From: Oceanimonas sp052119705
GTDB taxonomy: Bacteria; Pseudomonadota; Gammaproteobacteria; Enterobacterales; Aeromonadaceae
Direction: 5' to 3'
Assembly (NCBI RefSeq): GCF_052119705.1
Contig: NZ_JBGQOP010000006.1
Span: forward strand, 97,964-161,963
Length of the DNA: 64,000 nt
Shown here in pieces: positions 1 through 8,206 of the stretch. Under the pieces are notes generated by a model. It saw nothing but the letters and a program-made list of their open reading frames with translations. It searched no databases and had not been told where the DNA came from. Made by a program: the position numbers and the translations under genes. Numbering within the stretch: the first letter of the stretch is position 1; each line of letters starts with the position of its first letter.

Positions 1-930
1 GCGCACGCCGCGATATTCCACCGGTGCATTTGGACTTAAGCCGCGCACTGTATCATCGACCAGTAATACATATTCTAAGTAGTTACTGTAATGCCCTTCG
101 TTGGCGCTATCTTCATCATTAAACAGCACATAATTGGCGTCTTCTTTGGCTTGGCGGCCCCTGGGCATGTTAGCGGGAACGCCAAAGGTGATACCGCCGC
201 CAATTAAGGATTCTAATGAACCCACGTTAACTTTAACGCCCTCGGAATCTAGGCGTATGTCTAAGCCTGAGCTGGTCCAAAAACGGCTGTGGCTGGTCAC
301 TAAGCCTTCATAAGGCGATTGAATAAAGAGTTTATGGCTCATTTCACGGGTGTCGGGATCAAAATAACTGCTTTCCACGCGACCTACGGTAAAGCCTTGA
401 TAGCTCACCGGATCGCCAGTAGACACCGAATTACCGATTTGGCTGGTGAGATTAATGCGTAATCCGGCCGCATCTGGGGGCGCGACCGGTGGTTGGTTTA
501 ATACTTGAAACGTTTCAAGCTCTACTTCGCTGTTACCGGGCAAGAGCTGAATAAAGGCGCCAGACAACACTGTGCCTAAACCACTGACGCCTTCACGACC
601 GATACGGGGTTTTACTACCCAGAATTGGGTGTCTTGATTCAGCATCTTGCTGGCTTGTGGAGTCATGCGTGCCACTATTTCGGCGTGGCTTAAATCGTCG
701 GATAAGCTAACTTTTTCGACTTTGCCCACTTCAACATTACGGGTCTTGATCAGCGTTTTTCCTGCTTCTATGCCTTCGGCATTATCCATGATCAAAGTAA
801 TAGAAGGCCCTAGGCGGCTCAGGTTATCGTAAATCATCCAAGCGCCAATCAGCACGGCGACTATGGGCACTATCCATACCGGTGATAATGAGCGCTGGAG
901 CCGACGCTTAGCGCGCTGCGGTTCAGACAT
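1..930 (-). CDS. pqiB: PqiB, MlaD-domain intermembrane transport protein (C-terminus outside window)
   Basis: This is the N-terminal 310 residues of PqiB; the frame is open to the window edge, so the C-terminal part is missing (E. coli PqiB is 546 residues). The start is ATG at 928-930, overlapping the end of pqiA by 8 bases. Residues about 15-35 form one membrane anchor (SPVWIVPIVAVLIGAWMIYD region). Repeated MlaD/MCE domains follow (GAWMIYDN, GIEAGKTLIKTRNVEVGKV; later TGDPVSYQGFTVGRV). In the known family PqiB forms a periplasmic tube linking inner and outer membranes for lipid movement, with PqiA in the inner membrane and PqiC in the outer membrane. pqiC would lie beyond position 1. Confidence 0.93.
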   Translation of the reverse strand, partial: MSEPQRAKRRLQRSLSPVWIVPIVAVLIGAWMIYDNLSRLGPSITLIMDNAEGIEAGKTLIKTRNVEVGKVEKVSLSDDLSHAEIVARMTPQASKMLNQDTQFWVVKPRIGREGVSGLGTVLSGAFIQLLPGNSEVELETFQVLNQPPVAPPDAAGLRINLTSQIGNSVSTGDPVSYQGFTVGRVESSYFDPDTREMSHKLFIQSPYEGLVTSHSRFWTSSGLDIRLDSEGVKVNVGSLESLIGGGITFGVPANMPRGRQAKEDANYVLFNDEDSANEGHYSNYLEYVLLVDDTVRGLSPNAPVEYRGVR

Positions 931-2434
931 GGGGTGATTCCTTGCTGGTAGATGAAATAGGGGTTGTTGAAATAGCAGTGGTTGAAATAGCGGATTCGGG
1001 TATTAGCGGCGCCGAGGTATGGGTCTGCTTGGGGGCTGTGTGTAACCAGATGCTGCGCGGATCAAATAAAATGGCGGCCAGCATGGTGAGGATCACGACC
1101 ACGGTAAACGACAGTGCTGCGGCACCTGGCTCCACCGACATCACAGACCCATTGCGGATCAAGGCCACCAAAATGGCCACCACAAATACATCCACCATGG
1201 ACCAGCGACCGATGAACTCGGTAATCCGATACAGGCGGATACGATTTAAAGGGCTAAGCACCGACTTGGGTTGGCGCACGATATAACAGAGCCATAATAG
1301 CGCCAGCATCTTACAAACTGGCACGATAACGCTGGCCGTTAAAATAATCAGGGCGATGGGCCAGTCGCCCGTTTTAAAAAATAACAGCACACCGCCAATA
1401 ATGGTTGAGGCTTGAACATCCCCTAAAGAGGTAGTGGTCATAATAGGATAAAGGTTGGCGGGTAGATACATCACCATAGCGGCGAATAACAGCGCTAAAC
1501 TCGCCTGATTATTCACACCCTGATAAAGATGCAAGGGCTCGCCACAACGCCCGCAACTCGGCTTAACCGGTTTTGCCTCCGCCGCTGGACTCGCCGACAC
1601 GCGATTAACTAAACCACAGATGTGACAGCCAGCTAAGCCTTGTAAGGATGCCGAATAACCGAGTTGTACCTGAGAAGGCGCCTTGGGCTCTGGGTCTAGC
1701 TGCTGCCAGAGCCAGTCGCGGTCTACCGATTGGGTGGTGAGTAACAACAAGAGGGCGTAGGCACAAAAGGTCCAAAACGACAGGCCCAGTTCAATATCAG
1801 CGATGCCGATTATCTTGATCAAGCTAACTAAGGTGCCAATGACGAACACGTCTGCCATCATCCAAGGTGTTATGTAGCCCAAGGTGCGTGCGATGCGCTG
1901 GCTGCGGGGCAGCAACTTGTTTTGTGTCATGCCCACACATAACCACAGCAAGCTGCACAGGTATAAGCCGGGCAGTATGATCACGGTGAGCAGCACGCTC
2001 AGCGCAATCAGCGGGTAATGCACACTTATGAGTGCGGCTGCGGTGTCGGTCAGTGCTATGCCATTACCAATGCCATTGATATTAAAGCTTAAAAATGGAA
2101 AGGCGACCGATAGTATTAAGGTCACTAAGGTGGCCAACGCCAGCGCCAGACTGCGCTCCGCAGGATTGGTGCGTCTGCGCACTAAGGTATGTTGGCAGCG
2201 TGGGCATTCGGCTTTTTCACCATTTTTTAAGCGCGGTAGCGCCAGCACAAGGTCGCATTCATGACAAACGCGCAGTCTACGTCGAGAAACGTTCAGCGAC
2301 TTGTTAGGCGTCGAATACTGGCTAGCTGAAGACTGTGCAGAGTCGACCAATGAAACTTCCGTATCATAAATTTGCAGGTGAGTGCTTGATACTACGACAG
2401 ATTTACGCCACTCACCAGCAAAGATGCTCAGCAA
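923..2434 (-). CDS. pqiA: PqiA, inner-membrane partner of PqiB
   Basis: The frame encodes two tandem PqiA repeats, each opening with a zinc-ribbon-like Cys cluster (CHECDL...CPRC and CHICGL...CGRC) followed by four predicted membrane segments. PqiA proteins sit in the inner membrane and work with PqiB in envelope lipid transport. The protein can be read from a TTG at 2432-2434, giving 503 residues against 417 in E. coli. No in-frame ATG lies between the upstream stop and the first Cys cluster, so the start is unresolved. The first 55 residues, rich in Ser, Thr and Gln, have no counterpart in E. coli PqiA. pqiB overlaps the 3' end, so the two are surely co-transcribed. Confidence 0.9.
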   Translation of the reverse strand: MLSIFAGEWRKSVVVSSTHLQIYDTEVSLVDSAQSSASQYSTPNKSLNVSRRRLRVCHECDLVLALPRLKNGEKAECPRCQHTLVRRRTNPAERSLALALATLVTLILSVAFPFLSFNINGIGNGIALTDTAAALISVHYPLIALSVLLTVIILPGLYLCSLLWLCVGMTQNKLLPRSQRIARTLGYITPWMMADVFVIGTLVSLIKIIGIADIELGLSFWTFCAYALLLLLTTQSVDRDWLWQQLDPEPKAPSQVQLGYSASLQGLAGCHICGLVNRVSASPAAEAKPVKPSCGRCGEPLHLYQGVNNQASLALLFAAMVMYLPANLYPIMTTTSLGDVQASTIIGGVLLFFKTGDWPIALIILTASVIVPVCKMLALLWLCYIVRQPKSVLSPLNRIRLYRITEFIGRWSMVDVFVVAILVALIRNGSVMSVEPGAAALSFTVVVILTMLAAILFDPRSIWLHTAPKQTHTSAPLIPESAISTTAISTTPISSTSKESPHV

Positions 2435-2612
2435 ATAAGCTGTGTTAGGGGAGCGGCTGCGTATTAAAGCAACGCATATGTGTCCAAGTCGTAATTTTGA
2501 CTAACTAATCAAAGCTATCCATGCAAAAAGTCAGGTTTTTCTTTATACTACTTTGCCAAAAGCGCTCCCATTTGGAGCCCATCATTTAGAATTTATTATT
2601 TGGAACTCATTT

Positions 2613-2984
2613 ATGACTGATGCCAACATTCAAACTCTGCTCTTGGTCGATGACAGCCGTGTAGCGCGCCTCAGCCTAATGCGTCAAATAAGTAGCTTGC
2701 CGCGCGAGTTTGAAATATTACAAGCCGCCTCTGCCGATGAAGCTCAAGCATTAATGCAAGACCGCCAAGCGGATGCGGCCTTAATTGACTTTAATATGCC
2801 AGGGCGCGATGGCTTGATGTTGGCAGCCGAATTTAGCGAAAGCCACCCTGATATGAAAATGGCACTGGTGACGGCAAACATTCAGCAGCCGTTAGTGGAG
2901 CGCGCCGAGGCCTTGGGTATGGCGTTTTTAGCCAAACCCGCTAATTTGGATGCCTTAGCGCGTTTCTTGGGTGTTGCGATATGA
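2613..2984 (+). CDS. Receiver-domain-only response regulator
   Basis: This is a stand-alone CheY-like receiver domain of 123 residues with no output domain. The acidic pair D13-D14, phospho-acceptor D59 (ALIDFNMPGRDG), T87 and K108 (FLAKP) are all in place. The start at ATG 2613 puts the LLLVDDSR strand at the usual distance; an upstream in-frame start at 2553 would add 20 residues that look like untranslated DNA. The stop overlaps the next start by four bases (ATGA). The neighbour is a CheC-type phosphatase, so this protein is probably its phospho-substrate, and the pair may control the diguanylate cyclase that follows. No kinase is encoded nearby. Confidence 0.88.
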   Translation: MTDANIQTLLLVDDSRVARLSLMRQISSLPREFEILQAASADEAQALMQDRQADAALIDFNMPGRDGLMLAAEFSESHPDMKMALVTANIQQPLVERAEALGMAFLAKPANLDALARFLGVAI

Positions 2985-3607
2985 GTCGTTTGTTAAGCAC
3001 AGACGAACACGATGTGGTGGTCGAGCTGATGAATATTGGCATTGGCCGGGCGGCCAATGCTTTGTCGCAGATGGTACAAGATGAAGTGTTGTTATCTGTG
3101 CCTGAGCTGCAATTTTTACATCCCGACGAAGCCAGTGACAGCTTTTGTGCTTATCTGCCCAATTTATTAGCCGGTGTGATGCAAGACTTTAGCGGTTTTA
3201 TGACAGGTCGCGCCGCCTTGTTGTTTCCTGAAGATCGCAGTTTAGAGTTAGTGCGTGCCATTCTCGGTGAAGACATGTCCGCCGATGAAATCTCAGAATT
3301 AGAGCAAGAAACCTTAGCCGAGCTCGGCAATATTTTGCTCAATAATTGTTTGGCGACCTTGGCCAATTTACTGAATCACGAAATAAAAACCGAGTTGCCC
3401 CACGTATTTAATGTAGATACGCCAAACTTATTACGTCGCTTATCCTTACCGGATGAGACAGATAACACCTCTTTTATCATGTTGGTGCAAATTGAATTCA
3501 GCTTGCGCAAGCGTGACCTACAAGGTTATTTGGCTTTTTTAATCGACGTGCAATCTGCCGGCGTATTTGTAGCGTCGTTGCGTAACTATTTGGCTGAGTG
3601 TGCTTAA
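2981..3607 (+). CDS. CheC/CheX-family response-regulator phosphatase
   Basis: The 208-residue protein carries two CheC-type active-site helices. The first reads D-x3-E-x2-N-x22-P exactly (D11, E15, N18, P41). The second, around residues 105-135, keeps E-x2-N-x22-P (ELGN ... ELP) but has Glu instead of Asp/Ser at the first position. Known CheC, CheX and FliY proteins use such helices to dephosphorylate CheY-type receivers. The gene overlaps the receiver gene upstream by four bases and the diguanylate cyclase start downstream as TAATG, so the three form a tight operon. Classical gammaproteobacterial chemotaxis uses CheZ, so a role outside flagellar chemotaxis is likely. That role is inferred. 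Confidence 0.85.
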   Translation: MSRLLSTDEHDVVVELMNIGIGRAANALSQMVQDEVLLSVPELQFLHPDEASDSFCAYLPNLLAGVMQDFSGFMTGRAALLFPEDRSLELVRAILGEDMSADEISELEQETLAELGNILLNNCLATLANLLNHEIKTELPHVFNVDTPNLLRRLSLPDETDNTSFIMLVQIEFSLRKRDLQGYLAFLIDVQSAGVFVASLRNYLAECA

Positions 3608-5457
3608 TGACTGAGATGCATCAACCAGCAAGCAGCCCAGACTTATGCTCTCTTGGTCTTGAGTATATTGAAAACGGTGTTGCGCTGCTCGACAGTCAGC
3701 AAAAAGTGCTGTTCTGGAACCAGTGGTTGGTACGTTATAGCGGCATTACGGCGCAGCAAGCCTGTGGGCAGACCTTAGAAAGCCTGTTTGCTGAGCCTTT
3801 GCCTGGGGTTTTGCTCGAGTCTATTCAAGGTGCGTGTGAGCTGGGTTTATCCCGCGTATTGTCTTATCAGCTTCACGGTCAATTGCTGCCTTTGCAAAGT
3901 CCTGTGGCATTAACGCCTATCTTTCACTCTTTGGTGTTGCGCTCCATTCGCCAAGGCGACGTGGCGGTCTTGATGCAAGTGCACGACATCACTAATGCGG
4001 TGCGCCGCGAGCGTCATTTGCGCGATCAGCAGCAAGCCTTGCGTCAAGCACATAAAACGCAGTCCGAAGAAAAGCAGTTTATAGATACTGTGCTAGAAAC
4101 CATCAGTGCGCTTGTGGTGGTGACCGATTCGGCGGGATTTATTATTGATATGAATCACAGCGCCGAACTAAGTACCGGCTTTAGCCAAGAGCAATTAATT
4201 GGCCAGCCCTTTAAGATGCTGCTTGGATTAGAAAGTTTTAAGCATTTATCTGGCCATCATAAGCTGGCGGGTGAAGCGCGTTCTTTTAACTGTCGCATGA
4301 CTAATTCTTTTGATGAAGCCATCCATGTGCGCTGGACGGTCAAAGCAGTTAAGGAAACAGATGATCCCCTGCATTATTTGATTTATACCGGTCAAGATAT
4401 TACTGAGCGTGAGCGCGCCGATGCATTATTGCGGTTAGAGCGTGAAATGTTAGAAATGGCAGCAGGCAATGAACAAGTGGATAATATACTCAATCACGCC
4501 TGTTTAGCGCTAGAACGCCAGCTTGAGTCTTGCCGCGTTGCTGTGGTGCAAATAGACGCACAAAATAAATTACAGGTTCGTAACGGGGGGCGGCTGCCCG
4601 ACAGTTTTTGTGATCAGTTATATGAATTAAAAAGTGAACGTTTGTTGCGCGTATTGCGAACGGGCTTAGATCTCGGCCAGCTACAGATATTTAATGTGCA
4701 GCTAAAGAGCGCCCATTGGCAACCTTGGCTGGCGCTGGCGAAAGAATATAAAATGGCCGGTTGCTGGCTAATGCCTATTCAAGTTAACGCCGGGGTTTCA
4801 GAATATTTGTTGACGGTATTTCCGCGTTATAAGAGTACCCCTTGCCCCCATGAGCAGATGATGATCCAACGGATAGGGCAATTGACGGCGCTGATTTTGG
4901 AGCGCCAGCTACAGCAAGAGCAAATCAAGCAATTGGCCCTCTATGATTCACTCACCGGCCTAGCGAATCGTAGCTTGCTCAATGAGCAATTACAGCGCTG
5001 TATTTATCGTGCTCAGCGCCAAGTGGTATCTTTTGCGCTGTTGTTTATTGACCTAAATGGTTTTAAGGCGGTGAATGATACTCTCGGTCACGATGCGGGC
5101 GATGCTTTGTTAGTGGCGTTAGGCGAGCGCTTAATGTCGCGTTTTCGTGCTACCGATTGCTGCGCCCGTATTGGCGGTGACGAGTTTGTTATTTTGTTGG
5201 ATGACATTACCGACGACAGTGTCGCTTTTTCTCTGGCAGATTCATTACTCACGTTAATTGCTCAGCCGCTCAGCTGGGGACAACATACATTACAAGTAAC
5301 GGCATCCATTGGTATCGCCTTATATCCAGAAGACGGTGATACTGCTGCGGCCTTATTAACGCGAGCCGATAACGCCATGTATCATGCCAAAGCAGACAGT
5401 AAGATAACCGGGCTTGGTTGCGTAATGCGATTAAACAATGACGAGTATCAGAGCTGA
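3607..5457 (+). CDS. PAS-PAS-GGDEF diguanylate cyclase
   Basis: Domains in order are PAS (about residues 12-110), PAS (about 155-270), a GAF-like region (about 275-435) and a C-terminal GGDEF domain (about 440-610). The catalytic GGDEF motif is intact at residues 523-527. An RxxD inhibitory-site motif (RATD) lies exactly five residues before it, so the enzyme should make cyclic di-GMP and be product-inhibited. No EAL domain and no membrane segments are seen. I chose ATG 3607, which overlaps the upstream stop as TAATG; another in-frame ATG at 3598 would add three residues. It is the last gene of the receiver-phosphatase-cyclase operon and ends before a strong terminator. Confidence 0.9.
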   Translation: MTEMHQPASSPDLCSLGLEYIENGVALLDSQQKVLFWNQWLVRYSGITAQQACGQTLESLFAEPLPGVLLESIQGACELGLSRVLSYQLHGQLLPLQSPVALTPIFHSLVLRSIRQGDVAVLMQVHDITNAVRRERHLRDQQQALRQAHKTQSEEKQFIDTVLETISALVVVTDSAGFIIDMNHSAELSTGFSQEQLIGQPFKMLLGLESFKHLSGHHKLAGEARSFNCRMTNSFDEAIHVRWTVKAVKETDDPLHYLIYTGQDITERERADALLRLEREMLEMAAGNEQVDNILNHACLALERQLESCRVAVVQIDAQNKLQVRNGGRLPDSFCDQLYELKSERLLRVLRTGLDLGQLQIFNVQLKSAHWQPWLALAKEYKMAGCWLMPIQVNAGVSEYLLTVFPRYKSTPCPHEQMMIQRIGQLTALILERQLQQEQIKQLALYDSLTGLANRSLLNEQLQRCIYRAQRQVVSFALLFIDLNGFKAVNDTLGHDAGDALLVALGERLMSRFRATDCCARIGGDEFVILLDDITDDSVAFSLADSLLTLIAQPLSWGQHTLQVTASIGIALYPEDGDTAAALLTRADNAMYHAKADSKITGLGCVMRLNNDEYQS

Positions 5458-5483
5458 TAACCTACAGAATAATCGATGTTTTG

Positions 5484-5580
5484 TAGCCCGCCGTCTCTTT
5501 GATAAAGAGGACTTCATGGGCCCATCGTATCTGGCGGGTTTTAAACCAAACCGAGCCGAATAAATTGGCTCCTACAAGGG
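5484..5580. repeat. REP-like intergenic inverted element
   Basis: The element opens with TTTGTAGCCCGCC and closes with CCGAGCCGAATAAATTGG followed by CTCCTACAA, so its ends are complementary (TTGTAG/CTACAA). Related sequences occur near 8107, 10903-11076, 12492-12594, 57755 and 57903. It lies between convergent genes. Confidence 0.55.
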
Positions 5581-5604
5581 ACAAATCAACGGCAAAACCC
5601 CAAT

Positions 5605-5633
5605 AAAAAACCCCGCAGTGCGGGGTTTTTTTA
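5605..5633. terminator. Bidirectional intrinsic terminator between the cyclase gene and aspC
   Basis: A stem of AACCCCGC/GCGGGGTT with a short AGT loop is flanked by A6 on the left and T7 on the right, so it can stop transcription of both convergent genes. Confidence 0.9.
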
Positions 5634-5701
5634 TGCATTTATGTCGCTTGTGCGATTACGGCTTGTTGCTTATAGAGCTCTGCGCTTATAAAACTCTGCG
5701 C

Positions 5702-6904
5702 TTACAGTACAGCAGCAATACCGTCGCACAGGGCATCTATGTTGTTCTTGGTGATGCCGGCTACGCTAATGCGGCCAGAACCGACGATATAAATGGCAAA
5801 CTCGTCTTTTAAGCGGGTCACTTGGTCTTTAGTTAAGCCTGAGAAAGAGAACATGCCGTTTTGACGGGCAATAAAGCTAAAGTCTCGGCTTACACCCCGG
5901 CTCGCCAATTTTTCGACGAACAGGGTGCGCATTTCTTGGATACGTTCGCGCATCTCGGCCAATTCTGCTAACCAATCTGCATACAGTGCAGGATCTTCGG
6001 CAATCAGGGCAATCACGTTGGCGCCGTGGGCCGGTGGGTTGGAGTAGATAGCGCGAATAATCGCTTTAACTTGGCTAAAGGAGGTGTTGGCAGTGTCGGC
6101 GTTTTCGGCGACGATAGTAAAGGCACCTACGCGCTCGTTATACATGCCAAAGTTTTTAGAAAAAGAGCTGGCAATCAGCAACTCTTTATTGTGCTCGGCA
6201 AACACGCGCAAACCGTAGGCATCTTCGTCTATGCCTTGGCCAAAACCTTGGTAGGCGAAGTCAAACAACGGCAACCAGCCTTTTTCAGCGGACAGTTTTG
6301 CCAACTGCTCCCACTGGGCAGGAGTGGGGTCAATACCGGTTGGGTTATGGCAGCAACCGTGTAGCAATACCGCATCACCGGCTTTAGCGTGCGCCAGATC
6401 GGCCAGCATGCCGTCAAAGTCTAAGTCTTTGGTCTCGGCGTTATAATAACCGTACTCTTTAACGGTGAGGCCAGAGGCTTCAAACACGGCTCTGTGATTG
6501 GCCCAAGTCGGGTTAGAGATCCACACCGTATTGGTGTCTAGCTTGCGGGCAATAAACTCACCGGCAATGCGCAGTGCACCCGTGCCACCAGGAGATTGGG
6601 CGGTGCGGGCGCGTTGCTCGCTAATAATGGTGGCGTTTTCACCAAACAACAGCTTTTGCACAACGTCTGCGTAGGCGTGTACGCCTTCAATGCTGAGGTA
6701 ATTTTTGGTGGTTTGCTCGGCAACTAAACGGGCTTCGGCTTTTTTGACGCAGCGTAGCACAGGCGTTTGGCCGGCTTCGTCTTTATAAATGCCCACACCT
6801 AAGTTGATTTTATGGGCACGAGGATCGTTACGAAAAATGTCGGTTAGGCCCAAAATAGGGTCGGCGGGTGCAGCAGTGACCTTCTCAAACATAGCGTTAT
6901 TCAA
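5702..6904 (-). CDS. aspC: Aspartate aminotransferase
   Basis: This is a 400-residue class I PLP-dependent aminotransferase closely matching E. coli AspC (396 residues). It interconverts aspartate plus 2-oxoglutarate with oxaloacetate plus glutamate in the cytoplasm. Visible family motifs are NLGVGIYKDEAG near the N-terminus, CCHNPTG in the middle and the PLP lysine in SSFSKNFGMYNERVGAF. The C-terminal GRISVAGI contributes the carboxylate-binding Arg. The ATG at 6904 adds four residues (MNNA) before MFEKV, which aligns with the E. coli start, so either start is possible. The gene stands alone between a terminator and tus. TyrB-like aromatic activity cannot be excluded, but the sequence is nearer AspC. 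Confidence 0.93.
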   Translation of the reverse strand: MNNAMFEKVTAAPADPILGLTDIFRNDPRAHKINLGVGIYKDEAGQTPVLRCVKKAEARLVAEQTTKNYLSIEGVHAYADVVQKLLFGENATIISEQRARTAQSPGGTGALRIAGEFIARKLDTNTVWISNPTWANHRAVFEASGLTVKEYGYYNAETKDLDFDGMLADLAHAKAGDAVLLHGCCHNPTGIDPTPAQWEQLAKLSAEKGWLPLFDFAYQGFGQGIDEDAYGLRVFAEHNKELLIASSFSKNFGMYNERVGAFTIVAENADTANTSFSQVKAIIRAIYSNPPAHGANVIALIAEDPALYADWLAELAEMRERIQEMRTLFVEKLASRGVSRDFSFIARQNGMFSFSGLTKDQVTRLKDEFAIYIVGSGRISVAGITKNNIDALCDGIAAVL

Positions 6905-6977
6905 TCCTTGTGATAACGAGACGATTGCTCAGTGAGCAATAGCCTCAATAAGTAATAAACCCGAATGGGGACGCCTA

Positions 6978-7006
6978 GTTATAACATTTGCGCAAGCATT
7001 ACAAAA
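6978..7006 (-). promoter_or_regulatory. Possible aspC promoter
   Basis: On the minus strand a TATAAC -10 box lies 17 bases after a weak -35 (TTTTGT), about 75 bases before the aspC start. The -10 is good and the -35 is poor. Confidence 0.35.
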
Positions 7007-7072
7007 TGATTTTGCGACCTTGCCTGCAAAAAAATTACTTTTTCTTGCCACTAAAGGTATACGCCCGTCACC

Positions 7073-8002
7073 TTACTTTTTAGGCTGATAGGGGTATATG
7101 TGAAGCCTAGGGATCAATGGCTGGTCGCTAATACTGGCGGCGCGCCGTGCACGAACCTGAGCTGGCGGATAATCGGCCAGTTCGGTGATGGCTGGCGGAT
7201 CGTCTTGGCAAAGTAACAAGGGCAGATGCGCCTTTACCTGTTGCTGGCGGGGGGTGATTTCTTCTTGCCAGCGCACGTTCACCATAGGATGGGTTTTAAC
7301 CGGCCGGCGCAAGCGCAGCTCTGTATTCGCCGGCAGACGTTTCACATCATAAATTTCCCGATCCACACATTGCAGCCATGTCTGTGGATCTGTGAGTGGC
7401 GGTGGCAAAAGGCGCGCGGCCATAAGTTGCGCCACTAACGCATCTTTATCGATTTTTTGAATAATCTGCTTATTCGCCCAGGTAAAGCCTAAGCGCGCCG
7501 CCGCTTGAGGCAGTAACACCAGATGACGATACACTTGCAAGGTGATCAAGCCCGGCAAGGTGTTGTGCACCAGCGCGAACTTTTGGTCACGGCTGCCTGC
7601 AGCTTGCACCTCGGCCTTAAATTGGTTCTTTAGGTGATTGATCTGCGTAATGTGTTGCGCGAGTTGCGGTTTAAGGTGCGTGGGTAATAACAGATAGCCT
7701 GGCAGGCGAAAGCTGGCCTTGGCGGAATGATTAGGCTGAATAAACCACTGTTGATAGCTGCGTAACGCCGCCGCTAGCGCCTCATCACCCAACAGCGGGC
7801 TGACTTGAATTTGGCTGACCGGCTCATGCTCATCTCCCATGGCCACGGCGGGCAGGGCAAAGCAGCGCGCCTGAACCTGCCCAAGAGTGGCTTGCTCTGT
7901 TAGCCAACTATTAAGCGCGTTAAGAGCCTGTTCGAGAGCAGTAAACACCTGCATTAAGCGCGCGGCTGGGCTAAAGGTGGTTATTATATCTGGAGAAGTC
8001 AT
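7073..8002 (-). CDS. tus: Tus, DNA replication terminus site-binding protein
   Basis: The 309-residue product is the same length as E. coli Tus and follows it along its whole length. Shared blocks include RCFALPAV / RVFSLPEV, DEHEPVSQIQV, LPGLITLQVYR / LPGLITLNAYR, FTWANKQII / FGWANKHII, LRRPVKTHPMVNVRW and the C-terminal IPRLHIY. Tus binds Ter sites as a monomer and stops replication forks arriving from one side, confining fork fusion to the terminus. No clear Shine-Dalgarno precedes the start. Instead a Ter-like sequence lies 4-17 bases upstream of the ATG, recalling the E. coli arrangement in which TerB overlaps the tus promoter and gives autorepression. The downstream neighbour is aspC. 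Confidence 0.93.
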   Translation of the reverse strand: MTSPDIITTFSPAARLMQVFTALEQALNALNSWLTEQATLGQVQARCFALPAVAMGDEHEPVSQIQVSPLLGDEALAAALRSYQQWFIQPNHSAKASFRLPGYLLLPTHLKPQLAQHITQINHLKNQFKAEVQAAGSRDQKFALVHNTLPGLITLQVYRHLVLLPQAAARLGFTWANKQIIQKIDKDALVAQLMAARLLPPPLTDPQTWLQCVDREIYDVKRLPANTELRLRRPVKTHPMVNVRWQEEITPRQQQVKAHLPLLLCQDDPPAITELADYPPAQVRARRAASISDQPLIPRLHIYPYQPKK

Positions 8003-8006
8003 TGTT

Positions 8007-8019
8007 TATGCCAACATAC
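8007..8019 (-). promoter_or_regulatory. Candidate Ter site at the tus start (copy 1 of 3)
   Basis: The plus strand reads TATGCCAACATAC, so the minus strand reads GTATGTTGGCATA, extended here to AAAGTATGTTGGCATAA. The first ten bases match the E. coli Ter core AAGTATGTTG. The same 13-mer recurs at 41622 and 47909 in the same orientation. Its place just before the tus start codon supports autoregulation. Function is inferred. Confidence 0.6.
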
Positions 8020-8024
8020 TTTAG

Positions 8025-8040
8025 TGTGTGTTGTAATCTA
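8025..8040 (+). promoter_or_regulatory. Second Ter-like half facing copy 1
   Basis: GTGTGTTGTAATCTA on the plus strand resembles the E. coli Ter core GTATGTTGTAACTA with a few mismatches and faces the opposite way to the neighbouring 13-mer. Together they make a dyad (CAACATAC, spacer, GTGTGTTG) upstream of tus. Confidence 0.4.
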
Positions 8041-8106
8041 GCAGCCGGCCTGAAAGCGGGCAAGTATATCAAGCATTGGTCAGTTTTGCAGAGCCCGTGA
8101 GTGTCT

Positions 8107-8150
8107 GTTGTAGGGCCCGTGTCTTAGGTAAAGAGTATTCGGGCCGGTTT
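8107..8150. repeat. Short REP-like hairpin
   Basis: TTGTAGGGCCCG pairs loosely with ATTCGGGCCGG across a 20-base loop, and a T run follows. It resembles one half of the REP-like family seen at 5484 and 10903. Confidence 0.4.
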
Positions 8151-8206
8151 GGTTTTTTTTTGTTTAACTGGCAGCGTTGCTGACGGCTTAAAACTGCCCG
8201 CAGGGC

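Noticed and set aside
2616..2628. GATGCCAACATTC, near match to the Ter-like 13-mer
   Set aside because: Two mismatches, one in the core, and it encodes the start of the receiver protein.
5282..5293. ACAACATAC in the cyclase gene, resembling the E. coli Ter core
   Set aside because: It is within coding sequence, lacks the TATGCC half shared by the three intergenic sites, and a 9-base match is expected by chance.
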